Below, piece after piece: positions 9,802-19,602 of a stretch of DNA of 64,000 nucleotides. Source of the stretch: Aquimarina algicola. Lineage in GTDB: Bacteria > Bacteroidota > Bacteroidia > Flavobacteriales > Flavobacteriaceae. Below the pieces are notes generated by a model. It was not told the origin of the DNA. It did no database searches and saw only the letters and a program-made list of their open reading frames with translations. Both the position numbers and the translations under genes were made by a program. Where the stretch lies: contig NZ_VFWZ01000002.1 in the NCBI RefSeq assembly GCF_006443095.1, positions 1,426,001 through 1,490,000 on the forward strand. Direction: 5' to 3'. How positions within the stretch are numbered: the first letter of the stretch is position 1; the number at the start of each line of letters is the position of its first letter.

Positions 9802-10443
9802 ATGGCAGTATTACGATTAGGTGATGAAGCACCAAATTTTAAAGCTCAAACAACAGAAGGAGAAATAGATTTTCATAATTGGTTAGGAGATAGTTGGGGG
9901 ATATTATTCTCTCATCCTGCAGATTATACACCGGTTTGTACTACAGAACTAGGTACAGTAGCCAAATATACAGATGAGTTTAATAAACGTAATGTAAAAG
10001 TAGCGGCATTAAGCGTAGATGGAGTAGAATCTCATCACGGATGGATAAAAGATATTAACGAAACACAAAATACCACGGTAAACTTTCCGATTATAGCAGA
10101 TGAGGATAAGCAAGTATCAGAACTCTATGATATGATCCATCCAAATGCAGATAATCAATTAACAGTACGCTCTGTTTTTGTGATTGGCCCCGACAAAAAG
10201 ATCAAACTTACAATCACTTATCCTGCATCAACAGGAAGAAATTTTGATGAATTATTACGTGTGGTTGATTCGCTTCAATTAACAGCATACCACAAAGTTG
10301 CAACACCAGCCAACTGGAATCATGGTGAGGATTGCGTGATTGTTCCTTCTGTAAGTAATGATGAAATACCAGCAATGTTTCCAAAAGGGCATAAAGAAAT
10401 TAAACCTTATCTAAGAATGACTCCACAACCTGATTTAAATTAA
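9802..10443 (+). CDS. 1-Cys peroxiredoxin (Prx6 type)
   Basis: The 213-aa protein has the Prx6 active-site block HPADYTPVCTTELG with the peroxidatic Cys at about residue 47, the conserved Arg in LTVRSVFVIGPDKK, and the C-terminal Prx6 extension with PANWNHGEDCVI. It reduces hydrogen peroxide and organic peroxides in the cytoplasm. A second Cys occurs in GEDC but not where 2-Cys enzymes have the resolving residue. It lies 27 nt after scoA and ends in a long-loop hairpin before scoB, so it likely shares the scoA transcript. Confidence 0.92.
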   Translation: MAVLRLGDEAPNFKAQTTEGEIDFHNWLGDSWGILFSHPADYTPVCTTELGTVAKYTDEFNKRNVKVAALSVDGVESHHGWIKDINETQNTTVNFPIIADEDKQVSELYDMIHPNADNQLTVRSVFVIGPDKKIKLTITYPASTGRNFDELLRVVDSLQLTAYHKVATPANWNHGEDCVIVPSVSNDEIPAMFPKGHKEIKPYLRMTPQPDLN

Positions 10444-10488
10444 CAATACCCTTATAAATCCGGTTAAAATAAACTATAAATTGAAATC

Positions 10489-10545
10489 AAACTATCTGAA
10501 GAATCAACCAATACCATTTGCTAAAGTTTTTTCAGATAGTTTTTC
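10489..10545 (+). terminator. Hairpin between peroxiredoxin and scoB
   Basis: AACTATCTGAA (10490-10500) pairs with TTCAGATAGTT (10531-10541) around a 30-nt loop and is followed by TTT. It would separate scoB from the upstream transcript, at least in part. Confidence 0.45.
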
Positions 10546-10562
10546 TATACTAAATCATAACT

Positions 10563-11219
10563 ATGCTCGATAAAAACGGAATTGCGCAACGTATCGCAAA
10601 AGAATTGAAAGACGGATATTTTGTTAATCTGGGAATTGGGATTCCTACTTTGGTGGCTAATTATATTCCCAAAGGAATAGAAGTAGAGTTTCAAAGCGAG
10701 AATGGAGTCTTGGGTATGGGGCCTTTTCCCTATGAAGGAGAAGAAGACGCAGATATTATCAATGCAGGTAAGCAAACGATTACAACAATGCCCGGAGCTT
10801 CGTTTTTTGATTCTGCAATGAGTTTTGGCATGATAAGAGGGCAACATGTAGATTTAACAATTTTGGGTGCTATGGAGGTTTCTGAAGGTGGAGATATTGC
10901 CAATTGGAAAATACCCGGTAAAATGGTAAAAGGCATGGGAGGCGCTATGGATTTGGTGGCAAGTGCCGAAAATATTATTGTAGCCATGATGCATACTAAT
11001 AAAGCAGGAGATTCTAAGTTGCTTAAAAAATGCTCATTACCACTCACGGGCGTTAATTGTGTAAAAAAGATTGTTACAAATCTTGCCTTTTTAGAAGTAA
11101 TTGATGGAGGTTTTAAACTCTTAGAAAGGGCTCCGGGAGTAAGTATCGAAGAGATCAAAAATGCGACAGAAGGAAACCTAATTGTAGAAGGTGACATCCC
11201 TGAAATGTCTTTTGATTAA
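10563..11219 (+). CDS. scoB: 3-oxoacid CoA-transferase subunit B
   Basis: The 218-aa protein is the beta subunit of a family I CoA-transferase. It carries the catalytic glutamate in the SENG motif (FQSENGVLGMGP, about residue 47), the GGAMDLVASA segment and the usual C-terminal EIKNATEGNLIVEGDIPE. It works with ScoA (9073-9774). The intervening peroxiredoxin gene and hairpin raise the question of how equal amounts of the subunits are made. Confidence 0.93.
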   Translation: MLDKNGIAQRIAKELKDGYFVNLGIGIPTLVANYIPKGIEVEFQSENGVLGMGPFPYEGEEDADIINAGKQTITTMPGASFFDSAMSFGMIRGQHVDLTILGAMEVSEGGDIANWKIPGKMVKGMGGAMDLVASAENIIVAMMHTNKAGDSKLLKKCSLPLTGVNCVKKIVTNLAFLEVIDGGFKLLERAPGVSIEEIKNATEGNLIVEGDIPEMSFD

Positions 11220-11572
11220 TATTACCAATTCTTTACAATACACAACGAATAATATTTTTTTGATAACGGATAATAATTTGCTTAATGTGTCGTTACAGTA
11301 TTAAACTTTCCTTTTTTATACAATTTTGAAAGAAAATTATTACATTTTCTTTGGTTTTCTACGACCTTAAACCTTTACTTTAACCCGTAAAATAAGGCTT
11401 TTCAAAGTTAAATGTTAAAATTTTGTGTATTTTGTCGATTTTTCAAGCATTTAAACGTTAAATTTAAAAAAAAATTGGATATTAGTGCTCCTTAAGAAAA
11501 TGATGCCCCTATATACATTGTTTTGTTAGGTTTTAAATTGAATTATTAACCCGCACAATTATTATCCCTATT

Positions 11573-11674
11573 ATGAAAAAGCGTATAAATCGTCTACAGA
11601 AATCAGTTAAACCGACAATGGAATTGATTTCTAATTGTGTTTATTTAGCTAAAAAAGTATTTTTGTTAATGTGA
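11573..11674 (+). CDS. Possible 33-aa peptide
   Basis: ATG at 11573 opens 33 codons to TGA (MKKRINRLQKSVKPTMELIS then a hydrophobic end). The N-terminus is strongly basic and the C-terminus is hydrophobic with one Cys. Two hairpins follow, the second with a T run, as expected for the end of a short transcript. No homologue is recognised, and the region could instead be a small RNA. Confidence 0.25.
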   Translation: MKKRINRLQKSVKPTMELISNCVYLAKKVFLLM

Positions 11675-11689
11675 TTTTTTGTTGTTAAT

Positions 11690-11762
11690 CAATCGCAACT
11701 TCCCCAAGTCGCGATGAATTTAACCTGTTGGCTTACCTAATAGTTTAACAGGTTTTTTATTT
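11690..11762 (+). terminator. Tandem hairpins with T run
   Basis: ATCGCAACTT pairs with AAGTCGCGAT around a CCCC loop (11690-11713, one mismatch). AACCTGTT (11722-11729) then pairs with AACAGGTT (11747-11754), followed by TTTTATTTTTT. The second is a good rho-independent terminator for rightward transcription. Confidence 0.6.
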
Positions 11763-11795
11763 TTTATAACCAACCTACAGTGCTTTTGTAAAACA

Positions 11796-13490
11796 TCATG
11801 AACTTTTGGGGATAGCTTCTATAAGTTTTTGAGTATATTCTTTTTGAGGATTTTCATAAATACGATCTGCTTCTCCAAATTCTTCAATTTTTCCTTTATT
11901 CATTACAATAAGGTTATCAGACATATATTTTACAACAGAAAGGTCGTGAGATATAAAAATATAAGTAAACCCAAAGTTATCTTTGAGTTCATTTAATAAA
12001 TTCAACACTTGTGCTTGTACAGAGATGTCAAGAGCGCTTACAGATTCATCACAAATAATAAGTTTGGGTTGCAGTGCAATGGTTCTTGCAATACCTATGC
12101 GTTGTCTTTGTCCCCCACTGAATTCATGTGGATATCGATTAAAATGTTCTTCATGAAGCCCCACACGATACAATAGGTCCAGTACTTTTTGTTTTCTTTC
12201 GGTATCATTATGATATAATTGATGCGCCTGCATAGGTTCCATAATAGCTTTGCCGACAGAAAGTCTTGGATTAAGTGAAGCAAACGGATCCTGAAATATA
12301 ATTTGGATCTCTTTTCGTAATGTTTTTATCGCAGATGATGATAGCGCAGTAATATCCTGTCCTTTATAGATAATTTGTCCGCTAGTGGCCTTGTCTAGCT
12401 GTAAAATGGTATTTCCCAAAGTTGATTTACCGCAACCGGATTCTCCTACTAACCCTAAAGTTTCTCCTTCATATAGCTTGAAACTTACATCATCTACAGC
12501 TTTGAATTCTGAAGTTTTAAAAAGACCAACCTTAGAGAAATAACTTTTTTTTACATTAAGTACTTCTAACAAAGGAGGCTGATTATATAATTTATGATGG
12601 TGTTCTTTTCTTTCTTCTACAGTTATGATTTGACTATCCAGCCTTTTGTTTTCTAAAAAATCAGTTATTGTCGGTAGTTTTTTTAATCTCACATCGATAG
12701 AAGGTCTCGCATTGATCAAAGCTTTAGTATATTCTTCTTGCGGATTGTTAAAGACGCTATTTGCAGAGTCGTATTCAACTTTTTTGCCATGATACATTAC
12801 CATAACGGTGTCTGCAATTTCAGAAACCAACGCCAGATCATGAGAAATAAATATGATACTCATTTCATATTCTTGTTGAAGACTTTTGAGCAAGCTGATG
12901 ATTTCTTTTTGTACGGTAACATCAAGGGCAGTGGTTGGTTCATCAGCAATAAGCAGTTTGGGTTTGCATGCAATTGCCATAGCAATCATAATACGTTGTT
13001 TTTGCCCTCCGCTTAATTGATGAGGATATGACCGATATGCTTTGAGAGGATCAGGTAATTTTACTTTTTGAAATAGCGAAATAACCTCTTTTTTAGCTTC
13101 ACTTTTGGATAATGATGTGTGTTGGTATAAAATTTCTTCTACTTGCTTGCCACATTTCATAGAAGGATTCAAAGAACTCATAGGCTCTTGAAAAATCATA
13201 GCGATTTCATTACCCCGTATTGATCTGTACTCTTTTTCTTTTACACTTGATAATAAAAGATTATTGTATGTTATAGATCCTTTTGTGATTTTTGAAATTC
13301 TCTTGGGTAGCAATCCTAAAATAGCTAAAGAAGTGATAGATTTGCCGCTTCCGGATTCACCTACGATACCAAGTATCTCATTCTTATGAATATCAAAAGA
13401 GATATTGTGAACTACTTGATTTTCTTTCTTATCAGAAAAAAAAGAAACACACAAATCTTGTACCGACAAAAGTAAAGTATCGTTTTTCAT
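11796..13490 (-). CDS. Fused dual ATP-binding subunit of a peptide ABC transporter
   Basis: The 564-aa protein holds two complete ABC ATPase domains of the oligopeptide/dipeptide (DppD-DppF, YejF-like) type. The first is at about 5-265 (GESGSGKS; LSGGQKQR) and the second at about 305-555 (GESGCGKST; FSGGQRQRIGIARTIAL). Both end with the family's DFLENKR/YENPQKEYTQKL-type tails. It energises uptake or export of peptides at the inner membrane. No permease or binding protein is adjacent, so its partners are encoded elsewhere. A divergent histidine kinase starts about 100 nt away. Confidence 0.92.
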   Translation of the reverse strand: MKNDTLLLSVQDLCVSFFSDKKENQVVHNISFDIHKNEILGIVGESGSGKSITSLAILGLLPKRISKITKGSITYNNLLLSSVKEKEYRSIRGNEIAMIFQEPMSSLNPSMKCGKQVEEILYQHTSLSKSEAKKEVISLFQKVKLPDPLKAYRSYPHQLSGGQKQRIMIAMAIACKPKLLIADEPTTALDVTVQKEIISLLKSLQQEYEMSIIFISHDLALVSEIADTVMVMYHGKKVEYDSANSVFNNPQEEYTKALINARPSIDVRLKKLPTITDFLENKRLDSQIITVEERKEHHHKLYNQPPLLEVLNVKKSYFSKVGLFKTSEFKAVDDVSFKLYEGETLGLVGESGCGKSTLGNTILQLDKATSGQIIYKGQDITALSSSAIKTLRKEIQIIFQDPFASLNPRLSVGKAIMEPMQAHQLYHNDTERKQKVLDLLYRVGLHEEHFNRYPHEFSGGQRQRIGIARTIALQPKLIICDESVSALDISVQAQVLNLLNELKDNFGFTYIFISHDLSVVKYMSDNLIVMNKGKIEEFGEADRIYENPQKEYTQKLIEAIPKSS

Positions 13491-13591
13491 ATATTAAGTC
13501 TGGTAAATTTAGCGAATTCAATACTCTTTAGGTTCAATTTTGATAATTAATTTGGTGCGATATTTGTTATATTTACGAATCAAAAAATGTT

Positions 13592-15046
13592 ATGAAGTTT
13601 TTAAAACTATCTCTTCGCACAAGAATTTTTATTTCTATGATTGTATTGGTTTTATTGGCTTCAATTTTGATTGCAGCTGTTTCTATATACCAATATAAAG
13701 AAGAAGCAGAAGATTACCATCGCGAGCGATTAGAGCGTAAAGAAGAGCGAATTCAGATTGCTATCGATAATGTTTTAAAAAGTACAACATATCCGATAAA
13801 TGAGGATAATGTACGCCTCATTTTTAGAGAGCGCAACCGTATCTATCAAATATCCGAAGAACACTCCCTACCCATCAATATTTATGATCTTTCGGGTACA
13901 TTATTGGTCCAGTCCGAAGGGAATTTTTTAGAAGATACGATTTATAAAAATCTTAACCCTATTATTATAGATACTTTAGAATCACAATATAATAAGCGTT
14001 ACCTGGTTGAGTCCGAAAGAAATAACGAAAAAATCCTCTCTTCGTATACCTATATTTCTGATAGAAAATCAAAACCTCTCGCGATTCTTAATTTACCATA
14101 TTTAGAAGATGATGATTTGATTACCAGAGAGTTGTTTGAATATCTTTTTCGTTTGGGGCAGGTATATCTTTTAATGTTATTTATTGCCATTATCATAGCA
14201 TATTTCTTGTCAAAATACATTACCAGGTCTTTAAAAACAATCTCTGATACGATGGATCAAACACGTTTTGACAAGCGTAATAAACGTATAGATATTGGTG
14301 ATGCCAGTGCAGAAATTTATTCACTGGTTACAGCATATAATAGTATGATCGATGAACTAGAAGAAAGTGCAGTAATGCTGGCAAAAAGCGAGCGAGAAGC
14401 AGCATGGAGAGAAATGGCCAAGCAGGTAGCTCATGAGATCAAAAACCCGTTGACTCCTATGCGATTAACGGTACAAAGTTTTCAACGTAAATTTGACCCT
14501 ACCGATCCTACTATAAATCAAAAAGTTACAGAATATAGCAATACACTGATCCAGCAAATTGATACAATGAGTTCTATTGCATCTGCTTTTTCAAATTTTG
14601 CACAAATGCCTGCGCAAAAAAATGAAACTCTCGATGTGGTAAAAGTAGTTCGGTTGGCATTAGATATCTTTAATGAGAAATACATTATTTTTCCTTCAGA
14701 AGAAGAAGAACTCATCGTAAAGTTTGATAGAACCCAATTGATTCGTGTGGTTACTAATTTGGTTAAAAATGGGATACAAGCAATACCAAAGGACAGAACA
14801 CCCAAAATCATCGTTGAAGTATTTTCTGAAGATAACAATGCGGTCATTACAGTTGCCGATAATGGTTTAGGAATCTCTGAAGATATGGCAAAAAAGATTT
14901 TTGAACCCAAATTTACAACCAAGACAAGTGGTATGGGCTTGGGTCTTGGGATGGTAAAAAATATTGTAGAAACCTATAAAGGAAGTATTACCTTTACGTC
15001 ACAAGTAGGAAAAGGAACCGTTTTTAAGGTTAAATTCCCAAAATAA
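13592..15046 (+). CDS. Membrane sensor histidine kinase
   Basis: The 484-aa protein has two membrane segments (about 12-33 and 191-208) flanking a periplasmic sensing domain of about 155 residues, then HAMP (about 209-262), a dimerisation/phosphoacceptor helix with [14 protein letters not shown], and an ATPase domain with [11 protein letters not shown] (N box), ADNGLGIS (G1) and GMGLGLGMV (G2). The HEIKNPL version of the H box is common in NtrB/NtrY-type kinases. No response regulator lies beside it, so its partner is unknown. Confidence 0.92.
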   Translation: MKFLKLSLRTRIFISMIVLVLLASILIAAVSIYQYKEEAEDYHRERLERKEERIQIAIDNVLKSTTYPINEDNVRLIFRERNRIYQISEEHSLPINIYDLSGTLLVQSEGNFLEDTIYKNLNPIIIDTLESQYNKRYLVESERNNEKILSSYTYISDRKSKPLAILNLPYLEDDDLITRELFEYLFRLGQVYLLMLFIAIIIAYFLSKYITRSLKTISDTMDQTRFDKRNKRIDIGDASAEIYSLVTAYNSMIDELEESAVMLAKSEREAAWREMAKQVAHEIKNPLTPMRLTVQSFQRKFDPTDPTINQKVTEYSNTLIQQIDTMSSIASAFSNFAQMPAQKNETLDVVKVVRLALDIFNEKYIIFPSEEEELIVKFDRTQLIRVVTNLVKNGIQAIPKDRTPKIIVEVFSEDNNAVITVADNGLGISEDMAKKIFEPKFTTKTSGMGLGLGMVKNIVETYKGSITFTSQVGKGTVFKVKFPK

Positions 15047-15115
15047 TAATTACAATAGCATTTTTTAGACAACAAACTTTATTAATATTAAAAAATATAA
15101 TTAGATAGATTCGAT

Positions 15116-15895
15116 ATGTATACAAATATTCTCACTACTCAAAACCAAGGGGTAACTACAATTACGATTAATCGCCCTTCAAAATTGAATGCGCTTAATA
15201 AAGAAACCATACAAGAGTTGCATGCAGCTTTTAGAGTAGCTGATCTAGATGCAGAAACAAAGGTAATTATCATTACAGGAACGGGAGAAAAAGCTTTTGT
15301 TGCCGGTGCAGATATAAGTGAATTTGCTGATTTTTCGGTTGCAGAAGGAGGAAGCCTTGCCGCAAAAGGGCAGGAGATTCTTTTTGACTTTGTTGCAAAT
15401 CTCTCCACACCTGTAATTGCTGCTGTAAACGGATTTGCTCTGGGTGGAGGATTAGAACTAGCTATGGCAGCACACTTTAGAATAGCAAGTGATAATGCCA
15501 AGATGGGATTGCCAGAAGTATCTCTTGGTGTAATCCCCGGATATGGAGGAACGCAAAGATTACCACAATTAGTAGGAAAAGGCAGAGCTATGGAGATGAT
15601 TATGACCGCAGGAATGATTGATGCACAACAAGCATTACAATACGGGCTGGTAAATCATGTAACAGCACAAGAAGAGCTAATCCCTTTGGCAGAAAAACTT
15701 GCCGGAAAAATTATGCGTAATTCTTCTGTTGCCATTAGCGCAGCCATCAAATCTATAAATGACGGTTATGTAGATGGTGTAAATGGATATACTACAGAGA
15801 TAGAACAATTTGGTAATTGTTTTGGTACCGAAGATTTCAAAGAAGGAACTACTGCATTTTTAGAAAAAAGAAAAGCAGATTTTCCCGGTAAATAA
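15116..15895 (+). CDS. Enoyl-CoA hydratase/isomerase family protein
   Basis: The 259-aa protein has the crotonase fold signatures: oxyanion-hole AGADISEF (about 63-70) and GFALGGGLELAMA (about 104-116), both catalytic glutamates (ELA and GLPEVSLGVIPGYGGTQRL). It hydrates trans-2-enoyl-CoA in fatty acid or amino acid degradation. Exact substrate cannot be read. A clear terminator follows 25 nt after the stop. Confidence 0.92.
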   Translation: MYTNILTTQNQGVTTITINRPSKLNALNKETIQELHAAFRVADLDAETKVIIITGTGEKAFVAGADISEFADFSVAEGGSLAAKGQEILFDFVANLSTPVIAAVNGFALGGGLELAMAAHFRIASDNAKMGLPEVSLGVIPGYGGTQRLPQLVGKGRAMEMIMTAGMIDAQQALQYGLVNHVTAQEELIPLAEKLAGKIMRNSSVAISAAIKSINDGYVDGVNGYTTEIEQFGNCFGTEDFKEGTTAFLEKRKADFPGK

Positions 15896-15919
15896 AATAG
15901 ATACGTAATACACATGTTG

Positions 15920-15959
15920 AAGTCTCTTTTTGTCAAAAATCTTAAAGAGACTTTTTTTT
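15920..15959 (+). terminator. Terminator after enoyl-CoA hydratase
   Basis: AAGTCTCTTT (15920-15929) pairs with AAAGAGACTT (15944-15953), followed by a run of T. Confidence 0.85.
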
Positions 15960-16013
15960 GACCATTTTATTCTTGTATCGCAATGCAATTACATTAAATA
16001 TCATGTATTGATT

Positions 16014-16940
16014 ATGAAAAGCACTTTGTTTAATAAAGATGTGAGGTTATTACAAACTTCGTATAAGAGATCATTTTTTCCAGATCAATTCTCAAATGAG
16101 ATATATTATTCCAGCTTTACAAAACCTTCAAAAAATACACCCATAAAGTATACATCAAACTTTTCTATAAAATATGTGCTTAGCGGTAGCGAATCGTATC
16201 TGTTAAATGGAAAAAAGCATACAATAGAATCAGGGAAATATTTACTTGTTAATGATGGACAAGAAGTAGAAACAAAACCAGAACGTAACTCTGAAGGGAT
16301 CTCTATTTTTTTAGAAAAAGAGCTAATAGCCGAAGTATATGCTTCGCTTATCAGCACAGACAAGAAGCTTATTGAAAAAGAAGTCTCAAGCAATGCTTTT
16401 TTGGATATAGAATTTTTTGAAAGTACTTTTAGTCATTCTGATATCCTGGGAACCGTACTGCAACAAATATCACAAAATATAAAGGGTAATAAGAACTATA
16501 AAGATGCACTAACAAAAGAATCGTATTACTGTATCGCTGAAAAATTGATACTTTCACAAAAACAAGTGCAAGATGAAATCGGGCATATAGAAAGAACTAA
16601 AAAAAGTACGAGAGAGGAGTTATATAAAAAGGTACGTATTGCCAAAGATTACATTCATGATACGATGTTGTCAGATTTTAATCTTGAGCTATTGTCAAAA
16701 AATGTAGGATTGTCAAAATATCACCTTATTCGAGTTTTTAAATCTACTTTTTCTATGACGCCCTACCAATATCATTTATTTTGTAAAGTAGAGCGAGCCA
16801 AAGCGTTGCTCATATACCATTCTCACAATTTAGAAGTTATAGCATACATCTGTGGGTTTAATGATATTTTTTCTTTTAGTAAAACCTTCAAAAAAGTAGT
16901 AGGGGTAACGCCATCAAAATTTAGACAGCAGTATAAATAG
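16014..16940 (+). CDS. AraC-family transcriptional regulator
   Basis: The 308-aa protein has an N-terminal cupin-like sensing domain (about 25-115) and a C-terminal double helix-turn-helix (about 207-308) with LSKNVGLSKYHLIRVFKSTF and CGFNDIFSFSKTFKKVVGVT. An earlier in-frame TTG at 15930 would place the start inside the preceding terminator, so ATG 16014 is preferred. The target is not evident; the S41 peptidase 68 nt downstream is on the same strand and is a candidate. Confidence 0.88.
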   Translation: MKSTLFNKDVRLLQTSYKRSFFPDQFSNEIYYSSFTKPSKNTPIKYTSNFSIKYVLSGSESYLLNGKKHTIESGKYLLVNDGQEVETKPERNSEGISIFLEKELIAEVYASLISTDKKLIEKEVSSNAFLDIEFFESTFSHSDILGTVLQQISQNIKGNKNYKDALTKESYYCIAEKLILSQKQVQDEIGHIERTKKSTREELYKKVRIAKDYIHDTMLSDFNLELLSKNVGLSKYHLIRVFKSTFSMTPYQYHLFCKVERAKALLIYHSHNLEVIAYICGFNDIFSFSKTFKKVVGVTPSKFRQQYK

Positions 16941-17008
16941 GCAATTTTTGACAAATTCTTTTTTTCTCAAACGTTTACTTTGGTGAAGTAGAATTAAAAA
17001 ATCTTCTT

Positions 17009-18457
17009 ATGCAAAGATCAGCTTTACTATTCCTCTTTTGGATATATAGTATCTCATTTGGCATATATGCTCAGACACAGTTAGGGTATACTTATGACGA
17101 AAAATTTTCTCCCGATAGCCTTAGACTATGGGCAGAAAAAACGATGAACGAGGTCATCCTGCATCATCCGGGAATGTATCGATATACCACCAAACCAAAA
17201 TTTGATACTATAATTAGCAAGCTGACTCAAAGCATAAACGACTCATTAACCACTCTAGAATATTATAGAAAGCTCAAACCTATATTTGCTCAAATAGGAT
17301 GTTTGCATACCTCAATTACATTATCAGAACCATTTCAGCACCATTACGAAGAACATTTAAAATTTATTCCTATAGAAGTATTTATAGATCACAATAAGCA
17401 TGTTTTTATAACGAAAGCATATCGTCAACAACAAATTCCTTTACAAAGCAGGATTATTTCAATCAATAATCAACCTATTTCAGAAATTTTGGATATTCTT
17501 TATAAAGCAATACCCTCAGACGGATATAATGAGACCTTAAAAACATTGGCGCTAAACGATAGATTCCCATTTTGGTATCAAAGTATAATAAGCACCACTG
17601 ATCAATATACTATTGAAACTGAGTATCAAGGAGAGATACAAACATATCATTTGGAGGGGGTACCCAAAGAAACGTTTCCGAAGTCAGAATTTGAAAAAGA
17701 TACAGAAAAAGAGCAGTTGGTGTTTCTCATAAAAGATGATGTTGCTTTTCTTACCATACGTTCGTTCGCAACCACACTCATTACAGATAACGGACAAAAC
17801 TTTCGAAAATTTATAAGTACAACTTTTAAGACCATTCAAGATCAACAAATAATGAATCTGGTTATCGATGTAAGAAATAATACAGGCGGTACAGATAGAA
17901 ACGCTGTATTTCTAACCTCTCATTTTTTTGATCAGGATTTTCAGTACTGGAAACATGTTGAAGTTACAGAAGCCGTTGCTAAGCAAATCAAAGGAATGTA
18001 CAGGGTATTTTATAAGAAACCCAAAAAAATAGGGGACAAATATCACTGGAAAGGCGCAAGATGGTGGCTCACAAAAGAGTTTAATTATTATAAAACTCAA
18101 AAACCTGCAAAATACAATTACAATGGCAATGTCTATATTCTTACAAATGGTGGGTGTATGTCATCATGTGCAGATGTTGTAGCACTATTGTCTCAGGATA
18201 AAAAGGTTAAAGTAGTAGGAGAAGAAACCGGTGGGGGTTTTCAAGGCAATACCAGTGGTTTGATGCCGGTAACAAAGGTTTATCCAAATATGGAAATGAT
18301 CATTCCATTACAAAAATATACAAATGCAGTAGATGAGAATATCAATGTTGGCAGGGGTACAATACCGGATCATCATGTACCTTTAACATTAGAAAATGTG
18401 ATGCGCAATTATGATGAACAATTAGAATATGTAAAGCAATTGATCAAAAAAAAGTAG
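17009..18457 (+). CDS. Secreted S41-family peptidase
   Basis: The 482-aa protein starts with a signal peptide (about residues 1-21, cleavage near IYAQ). A central region (about 110-190) could be a degenerate PDZ, and a C-terminal tail-specific protease domain has NTGGTDRNAVFL and the nucleophile region TNGGCMSSCADVVALL with the Ser of SSCAD, then GEETGGGFQGNTSG. S41 enzymes cleave C-terminal ends of proteins in the periplasm. The two Cys flanking the nucleophile are unusual. The preceding AraC gene may regulate it. Confidence 0.85.
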   Translation: MQRSALLFLFWIYSISFGIYAQTQLGYTYDEKFSPDSLRLWAEKTMNEVILHHPGMYRYTTKPKFDTIISKLTQSINDSLTTLEYYRKLKPIFAQIGCLHTSITLSEPFQHHYEEHLKFIPIEVFIDHNKHVFITKAYRQQQIPLQSRIISINNQPISEILDILYKAIPSDGYNETLKTLALNDRFPFWYQSIISTTDQYTIETEYQGEIQTYHLEGVPKETFPKSEFEKDTEKEQLVFLIKDDVAFLTIRSFATTLITDNGQNFRKFISTTFKTIQDQQIMNLVIDVRNNTGGTDRNAVFLTSHFFDQDFQYWKHVEVTEAVAKQIKGMYRVFYKKPKKIGDKYHWKGARWWLTKEFNYYKTQKPAKYNYNGNVYILTNGGCMSSCADVVALLSQDKKVKVVGEETGGGFQGNTSGLMPVTKVYPNMEMIIPLQKYTNAVDENINVGRGTIPDHHVPLTLENVMRNYDEQLEYVKQLIKKK

Positions 18458-18490
18458 TGTTTGGCTAAAGAGACACATATCCTTAGCTAC

Positions 18491-18510
18491 GAACTCGTTT
18501 AAACGAGTTC
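18491..18510. repeat. Perfect 20-bp palindrome
   Basis: GAACTCGTTT is followed directly by its reverse complement, with no loop, 33 nt after the S41 peptidase stop. It has no T run, so it may be a protein-binding site or a repeat element rather than a terminator. Confidence 0.5.
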
Positions 18511-18571
18511 TACAAATAGATTGTAATTTTAAGTTTTTGTACATTTATCAAAACTCTTATTATCCTAATGT

Positions 18572-19204
18572 ATGAATGCGCTCTATAAAAACCCAATAGC
18601 TATAATTTTAATAGTGCTTTCTATTGTTGGCTACATTTTACTCAAAGCATATTTACCGCCAATAGATCTCTCTCATTTAACTCCCGAAAATGTAATTGCG
18701 GTTTTAGGATATCTATCAGTAGTCATGTTTGTTGTTGAACAATTTATTGAGATTTTTATAGATGATCCCAATCAGAAAGAGAAAAAAGAATGCAAAAACA
18801 GAATTTCTGAGATCAATACGTATTTAGAAAAGATCAATAAAGATAGAGATGCTGTTGCCATAGAAGAAGAACCTGTAGAAGAAGAAAACCCTGATAAAGT
18901 GATCAGGATTATGAGAGAAAAGAAAGCATTACAAGAAAAGTTGATTAATAAAGGGTTACATCGACAACAAAGAACCTCTATAATCGCTTTTGTATTAGGA
19001 TTAGTACTCTCTTTTTCGGGATTACGCCTTATGTCAGGTATTATTTTTGAGGGTTCGCAAGAATCACTTTCAGAAATTCAATCTACTATTATCCAATCCA
19101 TAGACATTGTCCTCACTGCAGGAATCATTGCCGGAGGCAGTGGGAGAGTACATCGGTTAATCAAAAAAATAAAGTATTCTATTACTCCGGATATGAACCT
19201 GTGA
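18572..19204 (+). CDS. Hypothetical four-helix membrane protein
   Basis: The 210-aa protein has hydrophobic segments at about 9-28, 41-62, 133-155 and 172-190, and a charged coiled-coil-like cytoplasmic loop at about 68-128 rich in Glu and Lys (EEEPVEEENPD). No family is recognised. It is the last rightward gene before the repeat-rich accessory island. Confidence 0.6.
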   Translation: MNALYKNPIAIILIVLSIVGYILLKAYLPPIDLSHLTPENVIAVLGYLSVVMFVVEQFIEIFIDDPNQKEKKECKNRISEINTYLEKINKDRDAVAIEEEPVEEENPDKVIRIMREKKALQEKLINKGLHRQQRTSIIAFVLGLVLSFSGLRLMSGIIFEGSQESLSEIQSTIIQSIDIVLTAGIIAGGSGRVHRLIKKIKYSITPDMNL

Positions 19205-19540
19205 GTTTTTGAGTTTTTGAGTTTGTGAGAAAGTGAGTTCTTGAGTCTGTGAGTAGGTGAGGAGTAAAACGTGATGTCAGTCTGAGCTTGTCGAAGACAC
19301 TTTGAGTATGTGAGTTTTTGAGTCCATGAGTTTGTGAGGAAGTGAGTATTTGAGGGTAGAGTAGTAAAACGTGATGTCAGTCTGAGCCTGTCGAAGACAT
19401 TATGAGTTCTTGGGAATGTGATTACATTCACATATGGCATATACGTCACCCTAAACTTGATTTAGGGTCACACAAGTAGAGAAACGACTCTGGTGAGATG
19501 CTGAATCGAGTTCAGCATGACGATATTTTAATTGTTATAC
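19205..19540. repeat. Dispersed palindromic repeat cluster 1
   Basis: The stretch has no gene. It begins with runs of GTGAGTTT/TGAG units (19205-19340), carries two copies of GTCAGTCTGAG-CTTGTCGAAGAC (19274-19299, 19374-19399), one CACCCTAAACTTGATTTAGG-type hairpin (19444-19473) and one GATGCTGAATCGAGTTCAGC-type hairpin (19497-19522). The same families recur at 20724-27056 and 53650-53896. Confidence 0.85.
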
Positions 19541-19542
19541 AT

Positions 19543-19580
19543 AAAAAAACACTGCTCTCAGAGAAAGCAGTGTTTTTTTA
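19543..19580 (-). terminator. Bidirectional terminator
   Basis: AAAAAACACTGCT pairs with AGCAGTGTTTTTTT around a short loop. It lies 23 nt past the stop of the 35-aa peptide and closes the leftward bacteriocin-like unit. Confidence 0.85.
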
Positions 19581-19602
19581 AATGCTTTTTATAAAATATG
19601 TT

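Larger units (their letters stand above)
11220..11795. other. Gene-poor gap between scoB and the ABC ATPase
   Basis: This 576-nt stretch is AT-rich. Its first 350 nt hold nothing I can name. The last 220 nt hold a possible 33-codon gene and two hairpins, listed separately. Confidence 0.6.

Noticed and set aside
10545..10847. 100-codon minus-strand frame opposite scoB
   Set aside because: It is a shadow of scoB, with Cys/His-rich composition and no family resemblance.
15930..16013. TTG start for the AraC gene
   Set aside because: It lies inside the terminator of the preceding gene; ATG 16014 is a better start.
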